The notes under the pieces were generated by a model, which made no database searches, was not told where the DNA came from, and saw only the letters and a list, made by a program, of their open reading frames with translations. Position numbers and translations under genes: made by a program. A stretch of DNA of 64,000 bases from Rhodoferax sp. OV413 (GTDB lineage Bacteria > Pseudomonadota > Gammaproteobacteria > Burkholderiales > Burkholderiaceae_C): the NCBI GenBank assembly GCA_945861785.1, contig CAMAWD010000022.1:1-64000 (forward strand). The letters run 5' to 3'. Every line of letters begins with the position of its first letter. The stretch's first letter is position 1. This document shows, in pieces, positions 8,740 through 17,483 of the stretch.

Positions 8740-9843
8740 TCAAGGCCCGGCTTTGATCGAAATGCACTTCTGCGGGTTCATCCGGACATGGAGCATCTCG
8801 CCGATGGGCGTCGTCAATGACGGGTGGGCACGTGCCAGCAGGGAGCGCTCGCCAATCTTGACGTGAAAATCGGTGTACTCGCCGAGAAAGACCTTCTGGT
8901 CGGCCTTGGCCTGCAGCATGTTGGTGCCGGCCAGCGGATGTTCGCTGAGCTCGATATCCTCCGGCCGAATCGAGATGAGCACCTTGTCACCGCGACCCAG
9001 CGGTTCATCGGAGTAAACGCAGATGGGCCCGATCTCGGAGCTGACCCGGTAAAGGCTCTCTGCAGTATCTGGCTGTTCCACCACTGCATCGACAAAGTTG
9101 GTCAGCCCGACGAAATCGGCCACAAACTGGCTGCCGGGTCGCTCGTAGATGGCGCGTGGCGAGCCGATCTGCACGATGCGGCCTTCGCTCATCACCGCAA
9201 TCTCGTGCGACAGCGCCAGCGCTTCCCCCTGGTCATGCGTGACGTAGACAGTCGTCAGCCCCAGTTCGCGCTGCAGGCGCTTGATCTCGAAGCGCATGCG
9301 TTCGCGCAACTTGGCATCCAGATTGGACAGCGGTTCGTCGAGCAGCAGAAGCTTGGGCTCCATCGCCAATGCCCGCGCCAACGCCAGCCGCTGTTGCTGG
9401 CCACCGGACAACATCGTGGCATCGCGGCCGGCAAAGCTGTCCAGCCCGACCACCGTCAAGACCCGGGTGACCCGGTCCTCGATCTCCTGCCTGGTGTACT
9501 TGCGCTTGCTCACGCGCAGAGGAAACGCCGCGTTGTCAAAGACGTTCATGTGCGGCCAGATCGCGTAGGACTGGAACACCATGCCGAAATTGCGCCGGTT
9601 GGGCGGCACGAAAAGCCTGCGGGTCGAGGAATACACGGGGGTACCGTTGACGATGACCTCCCCGGAGACCGGCCTCTCGAGCCCGGCGATGGACCGCATG
9701 GTGGTCGTCTTGCCGCAACCGCTGGGGCCCAGCAAGGTGAACAGCCGCCCCTCGGGAACACTGAAGCTGACCCCGTTGACTGCCTTGACGGAGCGACCAG
9801 CCGCGTCGATGTATTCGGCAAAGAGATTGAGGACCTCAAGCAT
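8740..9843 (-). CDS. ABC transporter ATP-binding protein (Fbp/Pot-like)
   Basis: 367 residues. Walker A is GPSGCGKTTT (39-48), the signature LSGGQQQR is near residue 142, and Walker B with D-loop is LLLLDEPLSNLD. A C-terminal TOBE-like regulatory domain from about residue 280 contains ISIRPEDIELSEHPL. It ends in the operon next to the dehydrogenase and begins 7 bp after the two-domain permease. It energises the permease at 9851 for uptake of an organic acid, judging from the catabolic genes around it. It is intact, so it could conceivably also serve the upstream sugar permeases that lost their ATPase, though the families differ. Confidence 0.93.
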   Translation of the reverse strand: MLEVLNLFAEYIDAAGRSVKAVNGVSFSVPEGRLFTLLGPSGCGKTTTMRSIAGLERPVSGEVIVNGTPVYSSTRRLFVPPNRRNFGMVFQSYAIWPHMNVFDNAAFPLRVSKRKYTRQEIEDRVTRVLTVVGLDSFAGRDATMLSGGQQQRLALARALAMEPKLLLLDEPLSNLDAKLRERMRFEIKRLQRELGLTTVYVTHDQGEALALSHEIAVMSEGRIVQIGSPRAIYERPGSQFVADFVGLTNFVDAVVEQPDTAESLYRVSSEIGPICVYSDEPLGRGDKVLISIRPEDIELSEHPLAGTNMLQAKADQKVFLGEYTDFHVKIGERSLLARAHPSLTTPIGEMLHVRMNPQKCISIKAGP

Positions 9844-9850
9844 GGTGTTT

Positions 9851-11578
9851 TCAGGATTCCTTGATGCCGAAGCGCTTGCTCAGGATTTGGGCCACCATTG
9901 TCAGCAGAAACAGCGCGCCGATGAACATGACACCCAGTGCGGAGAGTTCGACAAACTGCCCTGCCTCCCAGAATTCCCAGACGACGATGGAGAGCACCTC
10001 GCTGCCGGGGCTGTACAGGAGAATGGATGACGACAATTCGCGCATCGAGACAATCACCACAAACAGCCATCCCGCCAGCAGGCCCGGCTTGAGCAGTGGC
10101 AACAGGATGTGCCAGAACGTGGTCACCCATGATGACCCCGCCATCTCGGCCGACTCTTCCAGTTCCTTGTGGATCTGCAGCATCGACGTGGTGTTGTAGC
10201 GCATGCCATAGGGCATGAAGCGCGCCACATAGGCGATCAGCAGAATCCAGATCGTGCCATAGACACCAACTCCATAGTTGAGGAAGAAGATCATCAATGC
10301 CAGCCCGAGCACGATGCCCGGCACGACAAGCGGAGAGGCTGCGATCTGGTCAAGCACCTCGCGCCCGGGAAGGCGCGTGCGGATGACGATCCAGCAGATC
10401 ACGCTGGTCAACAGCATCACGATCGTGGCGCTCGACAGCGCAAGGAACATGCTGTTCCAGACGGCGCTCGCGAAGTTCGGATGCTTGAGAACGAAACGGT
10501 AGGAATCAAGGGTCATGTTCTTGACAGCGTCCAGCGAGGGCACGCTGTAAAAACTCTGGAACGACGACCACAGCAGCACCAGGAAAGGCAACACCACCAC
10601 CAGCGCAAAGTAGCACAGGAAGAGAAACAATGTCAGGTACTTCCATCGTCCCAGGTCGATGGTGCGCGGGCGAAAACCCTTGCCTGTCACGGTTGCATAC
10701 CGCCGGCCATGGCGCGATATGCGCGACTGCAGGTAGATGCCACCCGCAGCGATCAGCAACAGCACTGTCGCATACGCCGATGCCAGGCCTGTCTGGCTGG
10801 GGTACTGGTGGATCGCCTGGTAGATGGCTGAGGTGAAGACATGCAGTCCCACTGGCAAGCCGAGAAGCGCCGGGACCTCGAAGGACTCGATTGCGCGTAT
10901 GAACAGGATGAGCAGCGTGGCAAACACCGCCGGCCAGGTCAGCTTGAAGGTGATATCACGTGCAACCTGCCAGACGCTGGCACCACTCATCAGGGCCGAC
11001 TCTTCCAGAGACGGGTCCATCGAGCGGAATGCGGCCGTCATCATCAGAAATGCCACGGGTGAGTAGTGCAGGCCGTCTACCCAGATCATTCCGAGCATTG
11101 AATACACGTCGACGAACACCTTGTCCGTGCTGAAGATGCCCTGCAGCATCGCATTGATGATACCGATCTTGGGGCTGCCGATCAGAATCCATGCGATGGT
11201 GAACATGATGCCCGGAATCACCAGCGGCACGATGCTCAGAGAAAAGAAAAGCGTCTTGAACGGCGTGTTGGTGCGTTCGTTCATCCATGCCAGAGAACCG
11301 CCCAGCACAAACGCCAGGATCGACGTTCCCGCTGCAAAGACAAGCGAGTTGACCAGCAAACGGAGGGTTCCGGGCCCACCATAGGCTGCCGCATAGTTGT
11401 CCAGCGTGAAAGTACCCGCCGTGACGCCACTGCCAGGCGTCAAAAAGCTTTGCCATAACAGGAACAGCAGCGGTACCAGCGCCAGAAGCGCCACCACCAC
11501 GACGCAGGGCAGCATGACCACCCACTTGAAGGAAAACCCCTCCGTGGGTGACCATCGGGCACCGGAATCCTGGCTCAT
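9851..11578 (-). CDS. ABC transporter permease with two fused transmembrane domains
   Basis: 575 residues from the ATG at 11578, which overlaps the stop of the binding-protein gene (ATGA). Two permease units are fused as in FbpB and 2-aminoethylphosphonate-type transporters. The first ends near residue 300; the second starts after the basic linker near RTIDLGRWKYLTLFLFLC. EAA-type loops (MDPSLEESALMSGASVWQVA and HKELEESAEMAGSSWVTTFW) appear in both halves, so a single gene makes the whole channel. General iron-transport annotation is common for this family but unlikely here given the aromatic-acid context. Confidence 0.92.
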   Translation of the reverse strand: MSQDSGARWSPTEGFSFKWVVMLPCVVVVALLALVPLLFLLWQSFLTPGSGVTAGTFTLDNYAAAYGGPGTLRLLVNSLVFAAGTSILAFVLGGSLAWMNERTNTPFKTLFFSLSIVPLVIPGIMFTIAWILIGSPKIGIINAMLQGIFSTDKVFVDVYSMLGMIWVDGLHYSPVAFLMMTAAFRSMDPSLEESALMSGASVWQVARDITFKLTWPAVFATLLILFIRAIESFEVPALLGLPVGLHVFTSAIYQAIHQYPSQTGLASAYATVLLLIAAGGIYLQSRISRHGRRYATVTGKGFRPRTIDLGRWKYLTLFLFLCYFALVVVLPFLVLLWSSFQSFYSVPSLDAVKNMTLDSYRFVLKHPNFASAVWNSMFLALSSATIVMLLTSVICWIVIRTRLPGREVLDQIAASPLVVPGIVLGLALMIFFLNYGVGVYGTIWILLIAYVARFMPYGMRYNTTSMLQIHKELEESAEMAGSSWVTTFWHILLPLLKPGLLAGWLFVVIVSMRELSSSILLYSPGSEVLSIVVWEFWEAGQFVELSALGVMFIGALFLLTMVAQILSKRFGIKES

Positions 11579-12621
11579 CGCGCTTTCTTGATGATGGCCT
11601 CGTCGTACATCTTGAACCACTTGTCCTGCTGTTTCAGGAATTCAACGGGCTCGATGACCTTGTAAGGAATGTTGCGCATATGTGTGTCGAACTTCTTGCT
11701 GCTCGTCACATAGTCGGCGTCGATCATGATTTTTTGCCCTTCGCTCAGGACAAAATCATAGAACAACGCAGCGGCGTGCGGGTGCGGCGCCTTGGCGCTC
11801 ATGGCCACCGCCGACATGATCGCGAACAGTGGCGCCATGAAATAGGTTTCGATGGGGGCTCCCTTGCGCTTGAGTTGCGGGGAGTTCCAGCTGTAGACCG
11901 TCAGCGCCAGGGGCACCTCGCCCGCTGCCACCATCCCGGCCAGGAGCGAGTGGCCCTTGCGCACGGACAGGCCGTTGGTGGCGATCAGTTTTTCGAACAA
12001 CTTGCTGCCGCGTTCTTCCCCCATGTCGGCCAGCAATGCACCGTACCAGGCGTGGTCGTTGGCTTCAACGGCGAGCTTGCCTTTCCATTTGGGATCGAGC
12101 AGGTCTTCATAGGTCTTTGGCAGGTCTTCCTTTTTCAGCAGCTTCGTGTTGTAGGCAGCTGTGAACACGTCCAGGTTGAATGCGGCCCATTGCCGGTGCG
12201 CAGGCACGCCCTTCTCGACCAGGTCCGGGTGAAAGGGAGAGCGAACTTCAACAACCAGCTTTTCGCGGGCAAGCGACTCGCAGTCGTGGGAGGGATTGAG
12301 CACAATGTCCCAATCGTACTTGCCGGCTTTGTTCTCGGCGGTGATCCGCTGCATGCCCGCTTCACTGCCACCACGCCAGCTCTTGCCCTTGAGATCGTAT
12401 TTTTTATTGAAAGCCTCCAGCATCACCTGGACGATCGGATGCGAATAGTAGACCAGCAGTTCGCCTTCCTTCTTCGCACCTTCGAGCAACATGGCGTGCC
12501 GGTCGGCGCCTTCATAGGACGCAATCTGCGCCACCGAGCGGGCACCCTGGGCCGATGCAATGAAAGGCAGGTTGGCGAGCAGGGCCGTGGCGGCCATCGA
12601 CTTGAGAAATTTCCTCTTCAT
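11575..12621 (-). CDS. ABC transporter periplasmic binding protein (family 1, Fe/organic-anion type)
   Basis: 348 residues with a signal peptide at 1-24 (MKRKFLKSMAATALLANLPF, ASA|Q cleavage). The mature protein has the family-1 fold (EGAKKEGELLVYYSH, WRGGSEAGMQRITAENKAGK). It is coupled to the permease by a 4-base overlap and lies 34 bp after the class II aldolase gene, so uptake genes are built into the oxygenase operon. It lacks an obvious iron-binding Tyr-Tyr pair, and I favour an aromatic or carboxylic acid ligand. That specificity is inference. Confidence 0.88.
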   Translation of the reverse strand: MKRKFLKSMAATALLANLPFIASAQGARSVAQIASYEGADRHAMLLEGAKKEGELLVYYSHPIVQVMLEAFNKKYDLKGKSWRGGSEAGMQRITAENKAGKYDWDIVLNPSHDCESLAREKLVVEVRSPFHPDLVEKGVPAHRQWAAFNLDVFTAAYNTKLLKKEDLPKTYEDLLDPKWKGKLAVEANDHAWYGALLADMGEERGSKLFEKLIATNGLSVRKGHSLLAGMVAAGEVPLALTVYSWNSPQLKRKGAPIETYFMAPLFAIMSAVAMSAKAPHPHAAALFYDFVLSEGQKIMIDADYVTSSKKFDTHMRNIPYKVIEPVEFLKQQDKWFKMYDEAIIKKAR

Positions 12622-12655
12622 GGGGTCTCCTCTGGGGTGGGCCGGAAAGAACCGG

Positions 12656-13381
12656 TCAGACGCGTTGCAGTTGTCGCAGCATATAGTTGAAATTGATGAA
12701 ATAGTGTTCAGGCTGCATCATGGTCTGGTAGAGCCGGTCGACCACCTCGGGCGCGAACATCTCTCCGATGCCACCTGCGGCTGCGGCCTTGAGCTGGATC
12801 TCGCACGCGTTCTCCAGCATGATCGCCAGCACGGTCGACTCTTCGACCGACGCCCCCACGACGACCACCCCGTGGTTGCGCATGAGCAAGGCTTTGCAAG
12901 CACCCAGCGCCTGTGCAACACCTCTGCCTTTTTCGACGCTTCGGATCAGTTCGATGGTGTCGGTGTAGTACGGTAGTCCATCGTAAAAAATGACACTGGG
13001 CTGGCTGATGGGCAACAAGGGTTGGCCGGTGGCAGACAGCGCGACAGCATGGGTCGGGTGGGTGTGAATGACGCTGTTTACATCTGGCCGCGCCTTGTAG
13101 ATCTCGGAGTGGATGAAGACCTCGCTATGGCGCCTTCCCCCGCCCGCCACCTTCACGCCATCGAGGTTGCAGGTCACCATGTTCTCCATGGTGATCTCGT
13201 CAAAACCCATGCTGTGCGGCTTCATGTAGAACAGGCCCGGCTCGCCCGGTACGCGGATCGACACATGGCCCCGCGTGAGGTCTGCCTGCCCGTTCACCTG
13301 CAGGATCTTGCCGGCATCGATAAGGCGCTGGCGCACCTGCGTTGCAGCATCTGTGCTTGTTTCTTCCATGACTGCGCTCAT
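12656..13381 (-). CDS. Class II aldolase/adducin-family protein (possible dihydroxyphthalate-type decarboxylase)
   Basis: 241 residues. The Zn-site motif IHTHPTHAVAL lies near residue 105, with the third His in LLMRNHGVVVVG near 167, as in fuculose-phosphate-type aldolases. The same fold includes decarboxylases of aromatic and ring-cleavage acids (for example actinobacterial 3,4-dihydroxyphthalate decarboxylase and CmtD). It overlaps the Rieske gene by 4 bases and shares an operon with a dihydrodiol dehydrogenase. Decarboxylation of an aromatic diol-acid is therefore more likely than sugar-phosphate aldol cleavage. Confidence 0.85.
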   Translation of the reverse strand: MSAVMEETSTDAATQVRQRLIDAGKILQVNGQADLTRGHVSIRVPGEPGLFYMKPHSMGFDEITMENMVTCNLDGVKVAGGGRRHSEVFIHSEIYKARPDVNSVIHTHPTHAVALSATGQPLLPISQPSVIFYDGLPYYTDTIELIRSVEKGRGVAQALGACKALLMRNHGVVVVGASVEESTVLAIMLENACEIQLKAAAAGGIGEMFAPEVVDRLYQTMMQPEHYFINFNYMLRQLQRV

Positions 13382-14727
13382 GATGTGGAAGTCTCTGCGG
13401 CTGGATTCTTCTGCGGGGAGACCCGGTTGGGCCGGCCGGCCTGTGCCGGGTTGAGCGGGTTGATGTCGAGCACCGCACCGTCGGGCTCGTAGATCTGGCC
13501 GAGCTCCTGCAACACCGGCGAAAAACGCATGTGCGTGCGCCGCTGGAACTCCACGAAGCCTCCCCTGAAGTGCTTCTTGTCTTTCTCGTTGGGCAGATCG
13601 ATGCGCTCGTTGCGCGCCGCATCCCGGATCACCCCCATCGGATCCTCCCCGCGCTGGACCTTCGCGATCTCGCGCCGCAGTATCCTGCGGTACAGCGCCA
13701 CCCCCTGGTCGGACGCCGCCAGATTCTCCGCACTGCGGTCTGCTACACGCCCCTGCGTGAGCCAGGCCATGATGTCCTGCCCATCGATGTGATCCACCCG
13801 GTAGCTGCCGTCCGCGTTCAGGTACGGCACCTCATGGCGGTGCACCTTCTGCAGCAGGTGCGCCGGCACCGTGGCGCCCTGCGGCGGCACATAGGCGTGG
13901 TACCACAGATGCAGCGTGTTCTCGTCGTCCATCGGCACGCGCATCTGAAACACGTACGAGCGCCGGTGCGCGTCGCCATTGCCCACCGCCAGCGTGCTGG
14001 GAAACACGATCGGATGCCCGACCTTCCAGTCGTCCGAATCCTCGGGCTGGCCGGCCAGCAATCGGTGCTTGGTGATGCCGTACTCGAACTCCTTGAAGTC
14101 GATCTTCTCGTGCGGCGCGCTGATGTGGGTCTTTACCCCCGGCGCCTCCTGCGCGAACTCGATGTAGCGCCCGTGCAGCCACTCGGCATGCACCGGATCG
14201 ACCGAGGTCTCCACGATCTGCAGCCAGTTGCACGGCAGCTCGGCACGCCCCAGCGTGCGCACCGCCCCCTCCACCACCAGACCGTCGAAACGCGGCAGCA
14301 AGGGCGCGGGCTGCGGCCCCAGGTACGCAAAGACCAGCCCACCGAGCTCCTGCACCGGGTAGCTGTCGATCGAGACCTTATCGCGAAACGACGGGTTGTC
14401 CCTGCCAAAGGGCTGGTCCAGGCACTTGCCCTGCGCGCTGAACTCCCATCCGTGGTAGGGGCAACGGATGCCATCGGCTGTAGCCATGCCGTAGGCAAAC
14501 GATGCCCTGCGGTGCGGGCACTGCTCGGCAATCAACCCCAGGCGCCCCTGCGTGTCCCGAAACAGCACCAACTGTTCGCCCAGCAGCTTCACCCGCTTGG
14601 TGCCGTGCACGGTGTCGTCCAGGTCGCTGAGTGCAGCAATCGGGTGCCAGTAGCGGCGCAGCAGTTCGCCAGCAGGAGTGCCCTTGCCGACGCGCGTGAG
14701 ATCGCGGTTTTGCTCAGTCGTTTCCAT
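13378..14727 (-). CDS. Rieske non-heme iron ring-hydroxylating oxygenase, phthalate-dioxygenase type (copy A)
   Basis: 449 residues from the ATG at 14727 with a strong CAAAGGAGAA site; the longer frame is ignored. The Rieske centre ligands are C70, H72, C89 and H92 (EQCPHR, RCPYHGWEF). The mononuclear iron site has the H-x4-H pair in VDPVHAEWLHG and the distal acid in the conserved DIMAWLTQGRVADRS region. Homologues add O2 to an aromatic acid to form a cis-dihydrodiol, using electrons from a separate reductase. It leads the operon oxygenase-aldolase-ABC importer-dehydrogenase. It is more divergent than the two related copies at 17484 and 21282 and has its own C-terminal extension. Confidence 0.93.
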   Translation of the reverse strand: METTEQNRDLTRVGKGTPAGELLRRYWHPIAALSDLDDTVHGTKRVKLLGEQLVLFRDTQGRLGLIAEQCPHRRASFAYGMATADGIRCPYHGWEFSAQGKCLDQPFGRDNPSFRDKVSIDSYPVQELGGLVFAYLGPQPAPLLPRFDGLVVEGAVRTLGRAELPCNWLQIVETSVDPVHAEWLHGRYIEFAQEAPGVKTHISAPHEKIDFKEFEYGITKHRLLAGQPEDSDDWKVGHPIVFPSTLAVGNGDAHRRSYVFQMRVPMDDENTLHLWYHAYVPPQGATVPAHLLQKVHRHEVPYLNADGSYRVDHIDGQDIMAWLTQGRVADRSAENLAASDQGVALYRRILRREIAKVQRGEDPMGVIRDAARNERIDLPNEKDKKHFRGGFVEFQRRTHMRFSPVLQELGQIYEPDGAVLDINPLNPAQAGRPNRVSPQKNPAAETSTS

Positions 14728-14955
14728 AGCGTCGTTTCTCCTTTGTTGCCCACTCCTGGAGCAACACATGCAAACATTTAGACAACTAAGTTTAGTCCAA
14801 TCCCCACCCGCCTTCAACCCCGTTTGCGCCCACCCAAATCAGTAGATACCCTTGCCAATTCACCACCCCGCAAGGGCCCGCGCAGGTGCGCGGCCACTGC
14901 CCCGAAATGCTGCAGGGGCCCTCGACAAGATGCAGAACCCAACCCGGAGCAAAGT
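14728..14955. promoter_or_regulatory. Promoter region of the oxygenase/ABC operon with ACTAA-GT-TTAGT repeat
   Basis: 228 bp between the Rieske gene start and the decayed epimerase gene on the other strand. At 14785-14796 there is a 5-bp inverted repeat ACTAA-GT-TTAGT in a short AT-rich patch, about 58 bp upstream of the oxygenase ATG. Similar CTAAA-type elements lie upstream of other units in this cluster. It is probably a regulator site or core promoter. Nothing else seen. Confidence 0.35.
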
Positions 14956-15590
14956 TTGAAAAACCACCTTCTCATTGGCGGCAACGGTGTCATCGGGCAC
15001 TTTCTCGCCCGCCAACTGGTCCGGGCAGGCCACCGGCCCATCATATGTCACGGCGTGGAGACACCGCCCTGCTGGCCGACATCGCGCAGCAATGCGTCCA
15101 TGTCAGCGCCCACATGTACGACGCAAAGGCCGTCGAAGACATCGTGGCCGGGAATCGCATTGCCCACATTGCCCACCTGGGTGCCGCGCTGCCCAGCGTC
15201 TCCGAGGTGGATCCGGCTCAGGGAGTGCGGCTGAATGTCGGGGGAACGGCCAATGTGCTGGAAGCAGCCAGGCGCTGTGGCGTCAAACGGGTGGTCACGG
15301 CCAGCAGCAAGGCCGCGTACGGCCCCGCGCGGGGCACCCATGCTGCGCCGCACTCAACAACGACGACGCGGCACACGGCATCCTGCTGGCGCTGACCACG
15401 TCCCGGCTGAACCATTCGGCGTACAACATCGCCACCGGAACCGGCTTCTCTTTGCGTGACCTCGCCAAAGCGGTTCGGCGCCGCAACCGGATTGTTCTGG
15501 TTGTCAGGAAGGACTCGGAGCCGCCGCCTGGCGTAGTTCGCCGGTATCGAGGTGCCGCCACTCGGCGCCTTTCGGCACCATGCCCCCACA
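14956..15590 (+). pseudogene. Decayed NAD-dependent epimerase/dehydratase
   Basis: Three pieces of one extended-SDR protein lie in three different frames. Frame one has the Rossmann start LKNHLLIGGNGVIGHFLARQ. A shift near 15045 leads to RGDTALLADIAQQCVHVSAH ... NVGGTANVLEAARRCGVKRV with SSKAAYG. A second shift near 15345 leads to the C-terminal AAHGILLALTTSRLNHSAYN and TGTGFSLRDLAKAV. Roughly 100 residues are also missing between the last two pieces, including any full Y-x3-K site. It is a relic, presumably once part of the catabolic set. Confidence 0.8.
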
Positions 15591-15672
15591 GGACTTGATG
15601 GACTTCTGCGGGATGGACGAACCGTCTCCATGTCCGTTCATTGGCTTTTTCTTTGATGCGATGCGGCGGCGC

Positions 15673-16665
15673 TTATCCCCAGACCGCAAACCCGACGCCG
15701 ACGCCGGTCCCGGCGGGAGTCCGGTACAGCGGCAGATACTCCGACCATGTCAACGGCGCGCCGTGCATGGCACCGGCAGTCATGACCCAGTTCAGTATCT
15801 CGGAGGATCCCGAGTTCAGCGCGCACCTCGGCAAACTGCGCAGCACGCTTTGGTCCTGCGAGCCCAACGCGGCCATGACGCTGCGGTCCAGCGATTCGTC
15901 GACGACAAAATGGCTCAGTCCACCCGAGGCCACGATGGCCACCCGCAGCGCACTGTCGTCGGCCTCGATGACCTGACGCAGGCGCAAGCCGATGTCATGG
16001 CAGCGGGCTGCAGTCGGCACATTCGGCGGGAAATACGTGTTGAGCAAGATCGGCACCATCGGGATTGCACGCCCACGGAACAGCCGTTGGGCGATGAAAC
16101 CGAACGCATGCCCCAGGCCAGCCTTGACGTCCTGACCTGAATCGGCAACGGCGGTCACATCGACACCGTGGTCGATCAGACCGTGGATCAAGGACAGAGC
16201 GAATGCGGCGTGCCCAGGAAGGGCATGTCGGGCATCCATCAGATACCCCTTGCCCGCCTTCAGGACCCAGTCCGGTGAACCCTCCCGCCCGAATGCATCG
16301 CTGGTGATCAGCGTTTGGTTGTGGCAAATCGCGAAGGCCGGCTGGTTGCTCGGGCTGAACAGTTCGCCCTGGTCGTCCCCCACCACCAGAACCACGTCCG
16401 GGCGGGCTACTTCCAGGGCGTTGGCCAGCCGGTCGAGTGCCGCTTCACACAAGGCGGCCTTGCGCACCAGTTCTTCCTGCCGGGATGCTTCGGCATACTT
16501 CGGGCCTACTTCTGCCAGCAGTTCCTCATAACGCAGGCGCCTGCCGTCCGACAGGTTGAGCCGCGGATTGGCCCTGTCGGCGTCGGCACGCTGACGCCAA
16601 TCATCGCTGTGCAAGGTGAACAGCGGGGTATGTGAAGTGGCAAGCCCGAGGACGATGTTAGCCAT
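15673..16665 (-). CDS. LigB-type (class III) extradiol ring-cleavage dioxygenase
   Basis: 330 residues. The first-shell His is H12 in GLATSHTPLF, further active-site region VLVVGDDQGELF lies near residue 92, and ASGGLSHFVVDE is present near residue 250. This is the pattern of the catalytic beta subunit of protocatechuate/gallate-type 4,5-dioxygenases, fused or stand-alone. Such enzymes open catecholic rings meta to the diol using Fe(II). It is last in the - strand series dehydrogenase-oxygenase-aldolase-LigB starting at 20091, matching the end of a dihydroxylation route. The exact catechol is unknown, and no LigA-like subunit was seen. Confidence 0.88.
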   Translation of the reverse strand: MANIVLGLATSHTPLFTLHSDDWRQRADADRANPRLNLSDGRRLRYEELLAEVGPKYAEASRQEELVRKAALCEAALDRLANALEVARPDVVLVVGDDQGELFSPSNQPAFAICHNQTLITSDAFGREGSPDWVLKAGKGYLMDARHALPGHAAFALSLIHGLIDHGVDVTAVADSGQDVKAGLGHAFGFIAQRLFRGRAIPMVPILLNTYFPPNVPTAARCHDIGLRLRQVIEADDSALRVAIVASGGLSHFVVDESLDRSVMAALGSQDQSVLRSLPRCALNSGSSEILNWVMTAGAMHGAPLTWSEYLPLYRTPAGTGVGVGFAVWG

Positions 16666-16735
16666 GCAGACAACCTAAACTTGGGGTGGGAGTTGGTAGA
16701 TATTGTGGTCTGCATTGCAGCCCATGCTGCGCGTC

Positions 16736-17464
16736 TCAGTCCTCTCCTACCGACCTGCAGTAGTAGCGCCAATACGGGGTTGGGCTGCCCTCTTGCAGTT
16801 CCTCGAACGAAAGCATGTCCTCCTGCGATATCGGCTGCGGATCTCCGAGAAGGTAGGCACGGTAGTTGATGTCGGCCATTTCGTTCAGGCGTATGGCCGT
16901 CAGGGTGGCGTCCTCGACCGAGGTGCCACAAGTGGTGATGCCATGACCCCGCATCAGGCAGGCCTTGGAGGAGCGAATGGCCTCGGCCAGGCTCTTGCCA
17001 CGGGTCTCATCGCTGATCAGGATGCTGCTGGGGAACGTGGAGAGTTCCTTCTGCACCAGGCGCAGCAATGCCGGGTCGTAGGCGCCGAACAACGGCAACA
17101 GCGGCTTGTTGCAGATGGTGAAGAGCATCACGGTAGCCGGGTGCGCATGCAGTACGGAACGCAACTCGGGCCGGGCCCTGAAGAGACAGGTATGGATGAA
17201 GACTTCCTTGGGGACATCCAGATCGGCCCGGCCCTCCACCTTGCGCCCGTCAAAGTCCACCAGAATGATGTCGTCCGGCGCGGTGAAGCGGATCCCCGAC
17301 TCCCCCGGGCCGCGCGCACGGATCAGCAGCAGCTCCTCGCCAGGCAAACGCAGGCTGATATGCCCGAAGGTGCTCTTGGTCACGTCCAGCTTGCCCATCA
17401 CGCGGCAGGCCTTGGCGAGCAGTTCGCGCTCGGGCAACAGCCGTTGGTACATCGACATGGTCAT
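16736..17464 (-). CDS. Class II aldolase/adducin-family protein (possible decarboxylase), copy B
   Basis: 242 residues from the ATG at 17464, preceded by a GGGGGAGAG site; the longer frame runs into the oxygenase gene. Zn motif LHAHPATVML is near residue 107 and the later His in LMRGHGITTCG near 170. It starts MTMSMYQRLLPERELLAKAC, nearly the same start as the truncated copy at 21182-21238. It lies 19 bp after the oxygenase at 17484 in the same transcription direction. By analogy with dihydroxyphthalate decarboxylases it may remove CO2 from the diol-acid before ring cleavage by the LigB enzyme. Confidence 0.83.
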   Translation of the reverse strand: MTMSMYQRLLPERELLAKACRVMGKLDVTKSTFGHISLRLPGEELLLIRARGPGESGIRFTAPDDIILVDFDGRKVEGRADLDVPKEVFIHTCLFRARPELRSVLHAHPATVMLFTICNKPLLPLFGAYDPALLRLVQKELSTFPSSILISDETRGKSLAEAIRSSKACLMRGHGITTCGTSVEDATLTAIRLNEMADINYRAYLLGDPQPISQEDMLSFEELQEGSPTPYWRYYCRSVGED

Positions 17465-17483
17465 CGCGCTCTCCCCCGGCGCA

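Noticed and set aside
8740-12621. Iron (FbpABC) uptake system
   Set aside because: Family similarity is real, but the genes are inside an oxygenase/decarboxylase/dehydrogenase operon and the binding protein shows no obvious ferric-site tyrosine pair, so an organic acid is favoured.
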